This document shows, in pieces, positions 12,273-23,888 of a stretch of DNA of 64,000 bases. The stretch lies in NCBI GenBank assembly GCA_023362775.1, contig JALMGJ010000004.1, positions 35,704,929 through 35,768,928 of the forward strand. Direction: 5' to 3'. Numbering within the stretch: position 1 is the first letter of the stretch; the number at the start of each line of letters is the position of its first letter. Source of the DNA: Charina bottae. Its lineage: Eukaryota > Chordata > Lepidosauria > Squamata > Charinaidae. The position numbers were made by a program, and so were the translations under genes. A model generated the notes under the pieces. It did no database searches. It was not told the origin of the DNA and saw nothing but the letters and a program-made list of their open reading frames with translations.

Positions 12273-14017
12273 TCACTTACATGAATATTTAAGGGCCCAT
12301 ATGGTGATTTTTTAATATCTCCAGGCACTGTTGATCTCATTTACCCAGAAGTAGCTTATGTACTCATGAACATTTTCTTTAAAAAAAAAAAAGTATAAGG
12401 AGATATTATGTTACCATTAAATTGCTTCTGGAGGCAGAAGAAAGTATTTTAGTACATAGTCAGCTCAATACAAATTAACAGATCAATAAACAAATATACA
12501 CTTAATTAATTAATTAATATTTGAAGATACCCCTGCACAACCATCCTGGATGCTTCTACAGCACAGAAAGCCCACATACTATGTGCATTAGGAAATTTCT
12601 GTAATTTCTCTGGAAAGAGTATATAATATATAGAAAGATCTCATGAAGAGTTAAAAGAGATTATTTAGAGAACACTCCCTCAAATCTCCCCTACTTTGGA
12701 ACCTAAGGGTAAATACAATAAAGGAAAGCATTTTGCTAAGTCACAGAAGGCTCCTCATCAACTCAACTACAAACAAAGGCTGGCAGCAGGTCCCCAAGAT
12801 GACAACTGCTTTTAGAAGTTGCCTTGTTGTTGCCAAATGCTGTGCTGGAAATTCCTGCTTGACAGAGCAGCAGATGATTTCTGTTCAGCGAGAAGGACCA
12901 GGACAATCTGAAGGAGACAAAACATTACAGAAGGAGCAACCTTACGTAGAGGACAAACATGCCATAGAAGTGCACAGCTCCAGAACAATGAATCTATTGC
13001 CTAACCCAAGTAATTATGTGTACAAACCTTTGTACACTTCTCTAGAATTCAACAATTTGTAGCTTACTTTTTGATGTACATGCACAGTTTCATTAAAAAT
13101 CATGCATGTACGTTTGTGTGGAGGATATTACTGGACGACTATAAAAATTACCAGGAAAAATATTCTCAAAACAATTTGAAGTGTCCTTTAAAAAGACAAG
13201 TACAAAAGAATACGTACTTTGTAATACCAGATACTATTTTAAAAGTATATTTATATTTTGCTATAACCCTAATATTTTGGGGTTCTGTAAATAATTCCTT
13301 TCTTAAGCAAATTATAAAGGAGAATGTGTTGGGACAAATGTAAATATAGGAGATGGAAATCCAATTATTTTTGGTCATAAACCACTCTTTCCAAACTTGA
13401 CACTTTTCAGATGTTTTGGAACTAGAGCTCTTTAAAGATTACCTGTACTGTAGTCATGTAAAAAAGTGTGGTATTATACTAGAAGGCCCTCTAAAGATTG
13501 TAAGTATTAAGCATAGTGCATACCCACAGGATCTCTATCCTATGAACTATTCTGGCTGCAGTTCAATTATTATTTTTTCTTTCATATTTAAAAAGAACAA
13601 TTGGATTGGTCTAGATAATTTTTTAAATAATGGGTTGATACAGAGTAAGTCATGCTTAGAATAAATCTACCAAAATCAATAGGAATAAAATTGTCATGAC
13701 TGATTGTTCCATTGGTTTCGTTTTAATCACAAATAATTTGGATCCAATCTATAAAAAATATGTAAATTTCAGAAAAGTATATAAAATTACATGTGAATAG
13801 AATTTTGAAGATTGATTTTTCATTAGAAAAAAGGAAGTGTGTGTTTTATGTGCTTGCTATACATGAGGGCAAATTTTCATGGAGTATGCCCCAGGACCAA
13901 CTGAACTGAACTAGAAGGAATATCCAATTATTTATGGGGAGGAAAATTTAGCCACTTATGTGAAAAGAGAGTATTTTTAATGGAGGAAAAGACTGAAGAA
14001 AATAAAAAGTAGACATG
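9729..14017. other. Unrecognised AT-rich non-coding sequence
   Basis: No host gene or clear transposon is recognised. Frames up to 109 codons (e.g. 12733-13062 plus) carry no domain I know. Simple repeats include (CT)n/(CA)n at 12222-12272 and an AATT array near 12503-12520. Confidence 0.5.
12222..12272. repeat. Compound (CT)n(CA)n microsatellite
   Basis: About 15 CT/TC units pass directly into about 11 CA units. Confidence 0.95.
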
Positions 14018-14096
14018 TATGCCACGCAGAGTTCACTGGAGTTGGGTGGCTAATGCATTTGAATAAATAAATAAATAAACAAACAAATAAATAAAA
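14018..14096 (+). mobile_element. LINE L2 3' tail fragment
   Basis: A diverged L2-type tail: a CACGCAGAGTTCACTGG ... GGGTGGCTAATGCATTTGAA core followed by AATA/AACA repeats. It resembles the tail of the intact L2 at 31.64-31.72 kb. Confidence 0.55.
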
Positions 14097-14985
14097 TGTA
14101 TCCCAATGATATGGAAACAATCAGAATAAACTTTTGCCTCCCCATGAAGTGACAGCATAAAAGACATGCATAAAAAGGGCCATTCATTATGGATGAATCC
14201 CAAGATTGTATATATACCTGATCACAAGAGTTGTAAATTAAGAGATATAGTCCCTGTTAATCTGTTGATTGCTCTGTGTTAGCAAAATTTTAAAAAAGGA
14301 TTTGCAACTTTTTGGAAACTAATACATTTAGTATGGTGTAAGCTTTCATGGATCTAAGTCCACTTTCACAGATGCATGGATTACAATCCTAAATTGACTC
14401 GAATATATACAAATATTTAGTAGAATGGAATTAAACAAAGTGAGACCACAGAGAAACAAACTGAAAAAAAAGATAATTCTGTAATGCAAAAAAATCATTG
14501 GGACAATTAACATGAGATATTTGGAACCCATAATTTTGACTATGCCAATTTCTGTTGGAGGCCTATGTTAAAACATATGTCTTTAAACATTGTTTTAAAT
14601 ATAGCAGTAACTGAAAAATTCAGTTCTTAAGATTAATAAAGAATAGAAGAAATGTACAAATCTACTATTCTTAGTATTAAAGAAAATATATTGTAACAAA
14701 GGGGGCATATGAAAGCAGATCTTTATATGTTGTGGTTTCCTTATTACTGAAAAAAATTGCATATTCTACTGTATTTTTTTCAAAGTTTGTCAACTTAGAT
14801 CAAACTATTTTAAATTCATTTTAAACAAAATAAAGCATAAAAGCTAAATAGCTAATTGATAGAATATCCTCAAATATTCAAAAATATGGTTCCTTGTCTT
14901 CTGCCTTAGGATGTAAATAAATATTTAACAAATATGTTATCGTTCTCATCAGAGGAGTTTAATACAGCAACACACACACACTGCA
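14097..14985. other. Unrecognised AT-rich sequence
   Basis: Nothing recognised; short frames only. May include further decayed L1 sequence upstream of the clear L1 segment, but I cannot show it. Confidence 0.4.
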
Positions 14986-15948
14986 CATTTCTCAGCTGAA
15001 CTGGTGGCAGAGGGATATAGTTGTCAATGGTTCTCTTATTTACAGTTATTAGAAAGATTTAAAGTAGACAAAAGAGTTTATGGTTTTGAACATTTTAAAA
15101 CTGAGTTTGAAATAGAATTGTGTACAAACGATGAACATGTAATTGCTAAAATGTATAAACTTTTATTGAAATTTGAAACAGAAGAACAAGTGAAATAATG
15201 TATGATAACGTGGGCTAAATTTTTTGGTTACAGATGGAACAATGGGAAAATATGTGGTCGAAAGGATTGAAATTTACTCTATGTTATAATCTTAAAGAGA
15301 ATTTTTATAAAAAGCCAGAAAATTCTGGATTCAAATACACACACTGATTCAGAGGATTTTAAAAATTAATATACAATTGAGACCAGAGGTTTTTCTTTTT
15401 GGATTGATGGACAAACAGTTGGAAAAAAGTCATGGAACTTTGTTTTTGTACATGATACTGCAGCAAGATTATTTTATACACAAAGATGGAAAGATTCGGC
15501 ACTACCCACAATGGAGGAATGGTTGGTGAAGATGATGGAACCTGCTGAGATGGCTAAATTAACTTCTTTGATCAGAGAAAAGACAATATGTTCATTTATT
15601 GCTGACTGGAAACCCCTTATGAATTTTTTGCGTAAAACAGAAAAAATAAACTTATGATTTATGGTTTTGATGATTAGACAGGATAGATTATAGAAAGAAG
15701 AGAGTTATGTTGTAACCATAGAGTAAGAGGTAAATTTATAATTGTACTTATAACTGCTGTAAAGAAGACCGGAAGCTACATCTTTGTATCTTTTTTCTTT
15801 CTTTTCTATTTTTCTTTTACTTTTTTTCCCTTCCTTGCACTTTTAGCTTTCTCTTTGATTTCTTTCTTTTTCTTACTTTATATTAGTTTGTATTCGTTTT
15901 TATCTTCCTTTTTAAAAAATGTTTAATAAAATTAAATTAAAAAAAATT
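14986..15948 (+). mobile_element. L1 LINE, 5'-truncated ORF2 C-terminus and 3' UTR
   Basis: Broken frames encode the C-terminal region of L1 ORF2: CQWFSYLQLLERFK near 15022, then after stops and shifts ARLFYTQRWKDSALPTMEEW and EMAKLTSLIREKT near 15460-15600. These fit the L1 ORF2 C-terminal segment (W-x-Y, MEEWL, AEMAKLT themes of reptile L1s). A pyrimidine-rich 3' UTR follows, then TTTAATAAAATTAAATT and an A-tail at 15920-15947. Several stops (after 15198, near 15270 and 15370) make it dead. Reverse transcriptase and endonuclease are absent through 5' truncation. Confidence 0.8.
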
Positions 15949-15997
15949 CCCTTCTCACCCCTATGGGTGGTATGTGTCTTCCTCAACCTCAGGTTCT

Positions 15998-16890
15998 CTA
16001 CCAGAGGCCTGGGAGTTTGAGGGTTCTGCGCAGTATCTTAGCTGTTCCTAGCACTACACTCTTCTGGGCAGAGAGCTCTGATGTTGCTCCTGGGATCTGT
16101 TGGAGCCACTCTCCCAGCTTAGAAGTCACAGCCCCGAGTGCCCCTACCACCACTGGGACCACTTTGGCCTTCACTTTCCACATCCTCTCTAGTTCTTCCT
16201 TCACGCCCTGGTACTTCTCCAGCTTCTCATACTCCTTCTTCCTGATGTTGCTGTCACTTGGCACCGCTACATCTATCACCACCACTGTCTTTTGGTCCTT
16301 GTCTACTACCACAATGTCTGGTTGATTGGCCAGTACCTGCCTGTCCATCTGGATCTGAAAGTCCCACAGGATCTTAGCCCTATCATTCTCCACAACCTTC
16401 TGTGGAATCTCCCATCTGGACTTGGGAGGGTCTAGCCCATATGCTGTGCAGATGTTCCTGTACACAATGCCAGCTACTTGGTTGTGCCGTTCAGTGTATG
16501 CTGTTCCTGCCTGCATCTTACATCCTGCCACTATGTGTTGGACTGTCTCTGAGGCCTCTCTGCACCTTGGGTCCTGTCTAGTGTGGTAGACCCCTGCTTC
16601 TTGCTTAGTGCCTGTTCTTGTGCTGCTATGATCAGTGCCTCAGTGCTGTCTTTTAGTCCAGCCCTTTCCAGCCACTGGTAGGATTTCCCAATGTCAGCCA
16701 CCTCAGCTATCTGTCGATGGTACATCCCATGCAGGGTCTTGTCTTGCCATGGCACTTCCTCTGCTTGATCTTCCTTCCATGTCTGCTGCTGCCTCAGGCA
16801 TTCTCTCAACAGCTCATCTTTAGGTGCCATCTTACTGATGCACTCCTGGATGCTCTGGGTCTCATCCAGGACAGTGGCTTTGACACTCAC
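15998..16890 (-). pseudogene. R4 LINE C-terminal CCHC and REL-endonuclease domain (broken)
   Basis: Frame 16890-16531 continues the post-RT linker (DETQSIQECISKMAPKDELLRECLRQQ region) and frame 16531-15998 carries MAGCKMQAGTAYTERHNQVA, part of the CCHC module, then the nuclease. Nuclease motifs are PDIVVVDK, VVVIDVAVPSD and a downstream KEYEKLEKYQ stretch; the domain ends LGTAKILRRTLKLPGLW. Acidic and lysine positions of the PD-(D/E)XK fold look retained. A frameshift separates the two frames, so no full protein can be made. Known family role: nicking the DNA target for target-primed reverse transcription. Confidence 0.75.
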
Positions 16891-17791
16891 CAGACCCCAC
16901 CCACCCTCTGTACCTGGTGTACAGTCTCTGAATGTTGGACTTGGGGTGGAAGCCTCCGTACATTGTGAGGAGCTTCCAGGTCTTCACATCAGCAGCCTCT
17001 ATGTCCTCTTTTGGCCAGCTCACTATGCCGGCAGGGTATCTGATGACTGGCAGGGCATACATGTTGATGGTGTGGATCTTGTTCTTCCCATTGAGCTGGC
17101 TCTTCAGGACCTGTCTTATCCTTTGGTGGTACTTGGATGTTGCTGTCTTCCTTGCCTCCTCATCGTGGTTCCCATGTTTCTGTGGGATACCAAGGTACTT
17201 GTAGCTGGTCTGTGTGTCTGCTATGTGGCCTGCTGGTAGTTCCACCCCATCAGTCTTAACTACCTTCCCTCTCTTTACTACCATCCAGCCACACTTCTCT
17301 AGTCCGAATGACATCCCAATGTCCTCACTGTAGATCCGTGTCAGGTGGATCAGTGAGTTGATGTCTCGTTCACTCTTAGCACACAGCTTGATGTCATCCA
17401 TGTAGAAGAGGTGGCTGATGGTAGTTCCACTCTTGAACTTTTATCCATATCCAGTTCTTGTGATAATCTGGCTGAGGGGGTTCAAGCCCATGCAGAACAG
17501 CAGTGGGGACAGTGCATCACCTTGATATATGCCACACTTGATGGTCACTTGTGCAAGCTGCCTTGAGTTGACTTCCAGTGTTGTCTTCCACAGTCCCATT
17601 GAGTTCTTGAGGAAGGTCCTGAGTGTCCTGTTGACTTTGTATAGTGCCAGGCATTCACAGTTCCATGTATGTGGCATTGAGTCATAGGCTTTCCTGTAGT
17701 CAATCCAGGCTGTGCTCAGATTGGTCTGTCTAGACCTTGAGTCCTGGGCGACTGCTCTATCTATGAGCAACTGGTGTTTATATATTATCAC
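16862..17791 (-). pseudogene. R4 LINE reverse transcriptase region (broken)
   Basis: Two collinear minus-strand frames in the same register, 17791-17441 and 17401-16862, are separated by a TAA at 17441-17443. The first carries the motif A region (WIDYRKAYDS) and the GDALSPLLF motif. The second carries the catalytic YMDD box (17393-17404), then TSYKYLGIP and the thumb. A frameshift near 16880 moves the reading to the next segment. The product was a target-primed reverse transcriptase. Missing upstream RT motifs and these breaks make it inactive. Confidence 0.75.
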
Positions 17792-17805
17792 ATTTCTCGG
17801 CCGTA

Positions 17806-19090
17806 GTCATATTTTTTCCATTTCCTTCCATAATAATGTATTAAAGCAACAGCATTTGCAATAGAAGGCTCTTCTATAACAGCAAATGTCACACGCATAC
17901 CATCTCCTAATTTTTGGACTTACTTTTCTCATTCCTTACATTTTATACCACTTTGTATGATGAAGATTTCTGCATAATTTAAAAAAAATATTGAACATTC
18001 TTGAGGTGTTTGTGTCATACATTTTTAAAAGCTATTGTCTGATTATGGATTTTGCAGATCTTGATCTTCAGAAAGCTTTGTGATAGAGTAGAATGGAATT
18101 TTATATGCTACTTGGGCGAGAGTAGGCAAAGGAAAAGAACTTCCTCCTCCTCCTCCTCTTCATGTTTTTCCCACAAGTGCAGGGTCTACTTTTTTCAGAT
18201 CAACCAAATGTTGATCCATTGGTTGTGACAGGAATTAACCAATTGGCTTGTTGCCTGAGCCTGCCATCGTGGGCTGAGAGTGACTGCCCCCCCCCAATTG
18301 GCTTTGTTAATTACATTTTAAAGTAGATTACTAGTACTAAGTCTAACTCTAATACCTAGGTTTATTTAAAAGCAAGAGACATTCTTAGGAATAAAAGCTG
18401 TCTTGGAACCACTTACTTTGAAGAACTGCATCTGCCTATGGTTTGCAGGGGAACAGCAATCTTTCTTCCATAAATTGTACACGTAGAATAAAATCCATAC
18501 AGTCCATTACCACTGCATCACTGCCAGATTCAAGTAATTACATTGTGGAAGAGGGCTAGTAAAGAGAAAAGTAAAAATGGATGAAAAATACAAGGAGGTG
18601 ATCTTCGTTTCTAGAAGATAAAAGACAGTTTCAAATATTCATTTGATTGTTTTCAATATGGGTACCATATTTGGGCTATAAATATCCAGACAACCATAGA
18701 GATAAAGAAAAAATTAATTATTTGTTGTCATCTCATGGTCATCGGGATTTTTGCAGACCAATTTTGTAACCTTAGTCTTCAGGCACAATAAAATGGGAAA
18801 GAAGTTGAATATAAGTGGCATGACATCAAAATATCATTTTTCAAAGTGTGATGCAACTCCTTACTAACAAATAAAGCACTCCCTCCATACACGCCTCTAA
18901 AATGTACCATTTGAGGGAGTGATACCAGTAGATCAAAATAAGAAGTATTAAGGCCTTCAGGAAGCCAATATTGCTGAAGCTTTGGTACAGATGTCAGAGG
19001 ACAGAAGAAGCACATTAGGAAGGAACACCCTAGTTTCAAAACTTTAGAGGTCTAGTGTGCCAATTATGAAGTAGTGAGTAATATGACCAG
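17806..19090. other. Unrecognised sequence
   Basis: No recognisable gene or element. A minus frame at 18779-19039 (86 codons) starts with a hydrophobic stretch (MKLGCSFLMCFFC) but has no homology that I recognise and is probably chance. Confidence 0.45.
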
Positions 19091-19099
19091 ATCTACCAT

Positions 19100-19800
19100 C
19101 CTTCACGCCTTGTTCCAAATTTGCTTTATATGGCCACCACCAATCTTATGTGCTACAACTCTAGGTGGCTCACAACAATACCCCCCCCCCGAAAAAAAAA
19201 CACCCAGTAAAACCAGAACCTGGCACCTCAACCAACACTCTCCAATACACAACCAGATACAATCCCCAGGCTCCACCCTTACCCTATGCCAGAGCCAGCT
19301 TTTTACTATCTTCCAGAAGGCTAAAACAGTGGGAGCCTGCTGGATCTCAGAGGGAAGGGTGTTCCACAGAGCAGGGATTGCTACAGAAAAGGCACTTCTG
19401 TGTCAGTTCTTATCCCAACCTGGATGACTATTGAATTGTTTGATCTGATGAAAAAATGAATCATACTCAGTGGTAAAATGGAAGACCTGAACCATAGGTA
19501 GATGCTCAGGACAGGACTGTAGAAAATGTGGCCCAGAGTTTTGAATGGGGTCAAGGGACAAGATGAATGCTACAGGCCTTGTAAATTAAGATGCCCATTT
19601 CATCTTCACCTTGAAGCTCCTAAGGTCCTCTCCCAAAACCAACCATGACCCTGCCTCCTTCTGGAATGTAGCCTTTGACATGCATCCAAAGCCTAGCCCT
19701 TAGACAGAGAGAAGTTGGGCATCCTTAGTCTAGGGCACTACTTATTACATGGATCCATTTGGGAGATAGACAACAAGTAGAGCTTGACGTGTGCTGGAAG
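19100..19800. repeat. Probable diverged interspersed repeat, family not identified
   Basis: Phrases such as CTCTAGGTGGCTCACAACAA (19160-19179) and GGGAAGGGTGTTCCACAGAG (19351-19370) are of a kind seen repeatedly in reptile interspersed repeats, and a C10-A9 homopolymer pair sits at 19182-19200. I cannot name the family or its ends from sequence alone. Confidence 0.35.
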
Positions 19801-20009
19801 TCATGCAGAAAGCTTGGAAGAATTTTAATATTTTAATATATTAATTAATTCATACATTAATGAATGAATTGAATGAATGAATCCAATTAATTAATTAATT
19901 GGATTTATATCCTGCCTTTTGTTCAGGAGCTCAAGGCAACAGACATAGTGCTCTTTCTTTGCACCTCTCCCCCCACAAGAGCAACCTGGCAGGGCTTTAT
20001 AGATCACCT

Positions 20010-20613
20010 CCTCCGCAGAGGTCCAATTGTCTCTTAGGAAGGCAGTTAAGAGGGTTGTGTTCCCAAGGGACCTTACGTTGTTTTTTAATAGATTTTGTTC
20101 TCGGTTTATATTTATTATTTTTCCTGTTGTAATTAGTGTTTTTTAGGGGCGTGGTGGCTCAGCGGGTAAGACGCCAGGCTTGTCGATCGGAAGATCGCAA
20201 GTTCAGAGGTTCGAATCCCTAGCCCTGCGTGCAGAGTGAGCACCCGCACTAGCTCCAGCTCTTGCCAACCTAGCAATTCGAAAGCATGCAAATGCAAGTA
20301 GATAAATAGGTACCACTTCGGTGGGTAGGTAACAGCGTTCCACGCGTGTCATGCGGCCACATGACCGTGGAAGCGTCTTCGGACAACGCTGGCTCTTTGG
20401 CTAACAAACGGAGATGAGCACCGGCCCCTAGAGTCAGACACGACTGCACAACTGTGCGGGGGGAACCTTTACCTTTACCTTTTAATTAGTGTTTTTAAAG
20501 GATTTGTGGCTGGATCGAATTGTCTTATTATAACCTTAATTACTTGTAAACCATCCAGAATCTTGGGATAGAGTAAACATTTGTAACAAACAAACAAGCA
20601 AACAAACAAATAA
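20010..20613 (+). mobile_element. LINE L2 3' UTR, interrupted by a Sauria SINE
   Basis: The flanks of the SINE at 20145-20483 read as L2 3' UTR: TTTTTAATAGATTTTG ... TTCCTGTTGTAATTAG on the left, and CTTGTAAACCATCCAGAATC plus AAAC/AAAT repeats on the right (20547-20613). Removing the SINE and one target copy makes the L2 tail continuous. Confidence 0.55.
20145..20483 (+). mobile_element. Sauria SINE, full length, with target duplication
   Basis: Starts GGGGCGTGGTGGCTCAGCGG, a tRNA-like head with A-box (TGGCTCAGCGGGTAAG) and B-box (GGTTCGAATCCC), which are internal RNA polymerase III promoter elements. It then has a conserved body and a tail ending ACCTTTACCTTTACCTTT, the Bov-B-type 3' end typical of Sauria SINEs. 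It is flanked by the 14-bp repeat TAATTAGTGTTTTT (about 20130-20143 and 20483-20496), consistent with LINE-mediated insertion. It lies inside an L2 tail. Confidence 0.9.
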
Positions 20614-20744
20614 AAGGCTAACACAAAATTAATATGATTCAACCATGAGAAGTCTATAATAAGCTCACAAATACATGTTTATTTATTTAAAGCATTTCTA
20701 TTCTACTATTCAAATATATAAGCTGTACCACAAATACCAGAGTG

Positions 20745-20748
20745 ATGA

Positions 20749-20791
<43 letters not shown>

Positions 20792-20853
20792 GAAGGAAGG
20801 AAGGAAGGAAGGAAGGAAGGAAGGAAGGAAGGAAGGAAGGAAGGAAGGAAGGA

Positions 20854-20946
<93 letters not shown>
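20745..20946. repeat. Three-motif tetranucleotide array (AAAG)n-(AAGG)n-(GGCA)n
   Basis: About 200 bp: GAAA units (20745-20790), then GGAA units (to about 20855), then GGCA units (to 20946). Each motif differs from its neighbour by one base, suggesting serial point mutation and expansion. All frames through it are open because 4 bp and 3 bp periods give a 12-bp cycle free of stops, so the ~100-codon frames on both strands here are artefacts. Confidence 0.95.
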
Positions 20947-20947
<1 letters not shown>

Positions 20948-20971
20948 AGAGGGAAGTGCCCACATCCTTAG

Positions 20972-23015
20972 GCCCCAGCAAGGGAGGAAAGACAGTTTAA
21001 CTGAAAATAGTACAGACTTTTCCTTAATCTTACAAGAATCTCTTAAAGTATTCTTAATTCCTAGCACACATAAACTTAATTCCTATATGGTACTGATTTC
21101 AGTACTTATCCTGGACTTTTAAAAAAATTGTTGTATGACTTTACTCATGATCCTTGACTATTTAAAATTAAGTAAAATGTTACCAGTCAAGAAATATGGG
21201 TCTGATCCTGTTTGTTCAAGTAATTTATGTAAAACTGGTATTACTTAATTACTTAAAAGGCTGCACTAGTGCAAGGAATGATTAAATCTAAATAGATGTG
21301 CTGGTGCAGGATCGACATAAGCTCAGCACCTGAGGTGACTCAGTACTGTGTGAGGTATCAGCTGTGCTGAATTCTTTGCAATTTGCATTCTTTTTCTTTT
21401 GTTCTTTTTTCTCCTGCAAATATCATTTCTTCTGCTGTTTAACACTATAAAGTATCTTTTGGCTCACTTAAAGCAGTTTTACAAAAACCTTTAGTAAATA
21501 CATATTTGAAGTGATTGCCCTATTAACAAAAATAATTGTAAGGTAGAATTATATTTGAAGACACCGTCCATCAGCCACCACAAAGCATGCCTAATTATTT
21601 CTTAGAACATATTCAGTATTTCTGAGGCAGACAAAAAAATTAAGCATAATTAGGAATTTTAAAAAGGAGTAGAAAAGATCTGACATTACGAATGTTTTTA
21701 AAAATAAATAGCCATATTGCTACATTTATTCTCATGCACATACACACACAGTAATTGGGTATAAAAGTGTTTTTATTGCCGTGCTTTTATCATATAGATT
21801 CAATTAGCCAACACTTGACTTTTAAAGTTACAAAGTAATCTTAATCTTATCTCCCAATGGTGATCTGGCCGAAGACTACAAATCCTCCAATGATGAACAA
21901 TTTAAAGTTCTTCTTTTTGACTTCCTTCACATATCTCTTTATTCTTTTTAATAATATGCTTTACCAAAATATCTACTAGATTTGGAATGAGTAGACTTTC
22001 TCCTCCTTGGTCTAAATTGGTTACAATACAATACAATTGGTTCTGGCACCAAGGCAAAAAAAGAAACACCCAAGAGAAGAAAGTTTATTTTTAGCAGGTG
22101 GCTGCAATTATGTACACTTGATGAAGATTTTCTCTTCCCAACCCCCATCTTTTTTCCCCTCTGGCTTGCTTTTTTTTTTTTTTTTTTTGGTCCCTGGCCT
22201 GTGCACCCTTCAATCTTGTCAGCTGTAAAATGGGTCTCTTTTTAACCCATAATGGATCTGCAAGATTAAAGGTGAAGTCATGAATTAGTCAAAGTGACAG
22301 CCCAGCACGATGGTCTGGCAGCAGGGGGTGTCTTTTGTATTCGTCCACTCTGACCTCTAATGCCACTCCACGTCTGTGGGAACTGGACAAGAAGAATGTT
22401 GGGGCGGAGTTAAAAAGCATTTAAGTGGCAGCTCCTGTTACTGGTCAGAGAGGAGTTGACATTCTTTGGCTGGAAATATTCTGACATCATCCCAGTCATA
22501 CCTCCTCAACAGTCCATTCGTTCCCTCTTTTATGCTTGGCAAAGGAAAAACAATAGATCTTAGGGCATGGCAGAGATGTAAAAGGAGAGCAGGAAAATCT
22601 TTCACCCAGCTAGCTGTTTTCGGCAGTACTTATGCATTTTTAGCTCTGCAGTTTTACTTTTACTAGTACGAAACTGCTGGTTTTGTACAGCTCATTTGTT
22701 TTTCAAATAGCCTAACATTAACTGTTTTATTTTCTTTCAATATATTTTATCTGATACACAGTTGGCTTGAATAGTTACTATTTTTTAAAAAAAAAAAATT
22801 CTAAAGAATGCAGAAATATGACCCCCTTGAAAAAATTATTTCCAAAAAGCACAGTATTTTGCTGTAAATTGGTGTAGATCAGATCTAAGCATTGGTATAC
22901 CCTGCCCCAAATGATGATAAATTACAATAGCCAAGAGCCCTGCCATATCATCAATTGTGAAAAATAATGGAAGGTGTAGTTCAGCAACACTTGGAGGACC
23001 ACAGGTTCCACATAC
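20972..23015. other. Unrecognised sequence
   Basis: No gene or clear element recognised. Poly-T run at 22170-22189. Frames are short and without motifs. It may contain regulatory or conserved non-coding DNA, which cannot be judged without cross-species comparison. Confidence 0.4.
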
Positions 23016-23017
23016 CT

Positions 23018-23074
23018 GGAAGAGTATACCACCCAGAGTCACTGACAGTCAGATGGCATATAAATTTAATAGAT

Positions 23075-23113
<39 letters not shown>
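23018..23113 (+). mobile_element. LINE L2 3' tail with (GAT)n extension
   Basis: TACCACCCAGAGTCACTGAC ... CAGATGGCATATAAATTTAAT is the L2-type tail. It runs into about 13 GAT/ATG triplets (23076-23113), a microsatellite that probably grew from the LINE tail. Confidence 0.65.
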
Positions 23114-23114
<1 letters not shown>

Positions 23115-23880
23115 CAGACAATCCCTCCTCTGTCCTAAGGAATGCTATGTGCAATAATGATCACTAATATACTGATGGACTGTTGAATTTGCCAACAAAT
23201 TACCTCTGTTGTACTTCTGTACAGCCTCAAGATCTAATAATGTTCCTTCTCTAAAATCAAACATCAACAGAAGAAGAAGCGAGACCATATAAGTGGCTCC
23301 TTTACTCTGAAATAGTCTCTCTCCAGAGGTTGATCAAGGTACTGTATGATCTTTTTCTTGAGGCAATACCAAATCTTTTATACTGGGTCATATGCAGTAA
23401 TTAAGACATAGTTTAGGTGCATATTTCAATGGCGGGCAAAAGCTGAACAAGAAAGGACCAAGCTGAGGATTATGCTAAAAGGTGACTGAAGATGGCAAAT
23501 CATTGGCCCAAATCAAGTAAATCACATGATATCTTAGCAGAATGTGTGAATATTGTTTAGTCCCTTCTCAAGGTCTAGCCAGAACCATTTGCAGGGAGGG
23601 CCAAGGGGAGGAGGGGAAGAAATTATGAAAACATTGCACCATTGCAATACAAGTTCCACCCCTTTGTATATGCCTTGTAACATCACATATATGTACAATA
23701 TGGGTGAAACCTGTGTTGCAAAGGCTACTGCAATCACCAAGCACAATGTTTAAAGTTGCTCAAATGTGCTTGAGTCTTGACTCCATATGGGCTGGGCCTA
23801 GAGTAATGACTAGAAAGTCATCTTACCACAAATTCTGGGATTCATTTCAGCCTGTGACCTCTGATGATGTGGTAAGAGTC
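23114..23880. other. Unrecognised sequence
   Basis: Only short frames without motifs; no repeat that I recognise. Confidence 0.4.
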
Positions 23881-23888
23881 CTCTATAG

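Larger units (their letters stand above)
15951..17805 (-). mobile_element. R4-clade (REL-endonuclease) LINE, 5'-truncated, ~1.85 kb
   Basis: Minus-strand frames carry, in order, RT motifs (WIDYRKAYDS, IYQGDALSPLLFC, FYMDDIKL), a long thumb/linker, a CCHC-like element (C-R-E ... HIVAGC) and a restriction-like endonuclease with QPDIVVVDK then VVVIDVAVPSD. This order, RT followed by CCHC and a C-terminal PD-D-type nuclease, defines the older site-directed LINE clades; the sequence style fits the R4/Dong group reported from Anolis. The element lacks its 5' RT portion. It ends tail to tail against the L1 A-tail at 15948. Confidence 0.8.

Noticed and set aside
12733..13062. 109-codon plus-strand frame with several cysteines
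   Set aside because: No motif or repeat membership; surrounded by AT-rich non-coding DNA. Could be chance; no evidence for an exon.
20145..20230. Possible tRNA gene (A-box and B-box present)
   Set aside because: It is the tRNA-derived head of a Sauria SINE: the same block recurs at 34.3, 41.5 and (minus) 27.9 kb with a shared body and ACCTTT tail, and does not read as a complete cloverleaf gene.
20745..20946. CRISPR-like direct repeats
   Set aside because: Perfect short tandem units without spacers; vertebrate microsatellite.
20675..21122. Long open frames rich in KERKKERK, GRQAGRQ or LPACLPACL on both strands
   Set aside because: They are translations of the tetranucleotide array, where a 4-bp period read in triplets lacks stops. 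Not genes.
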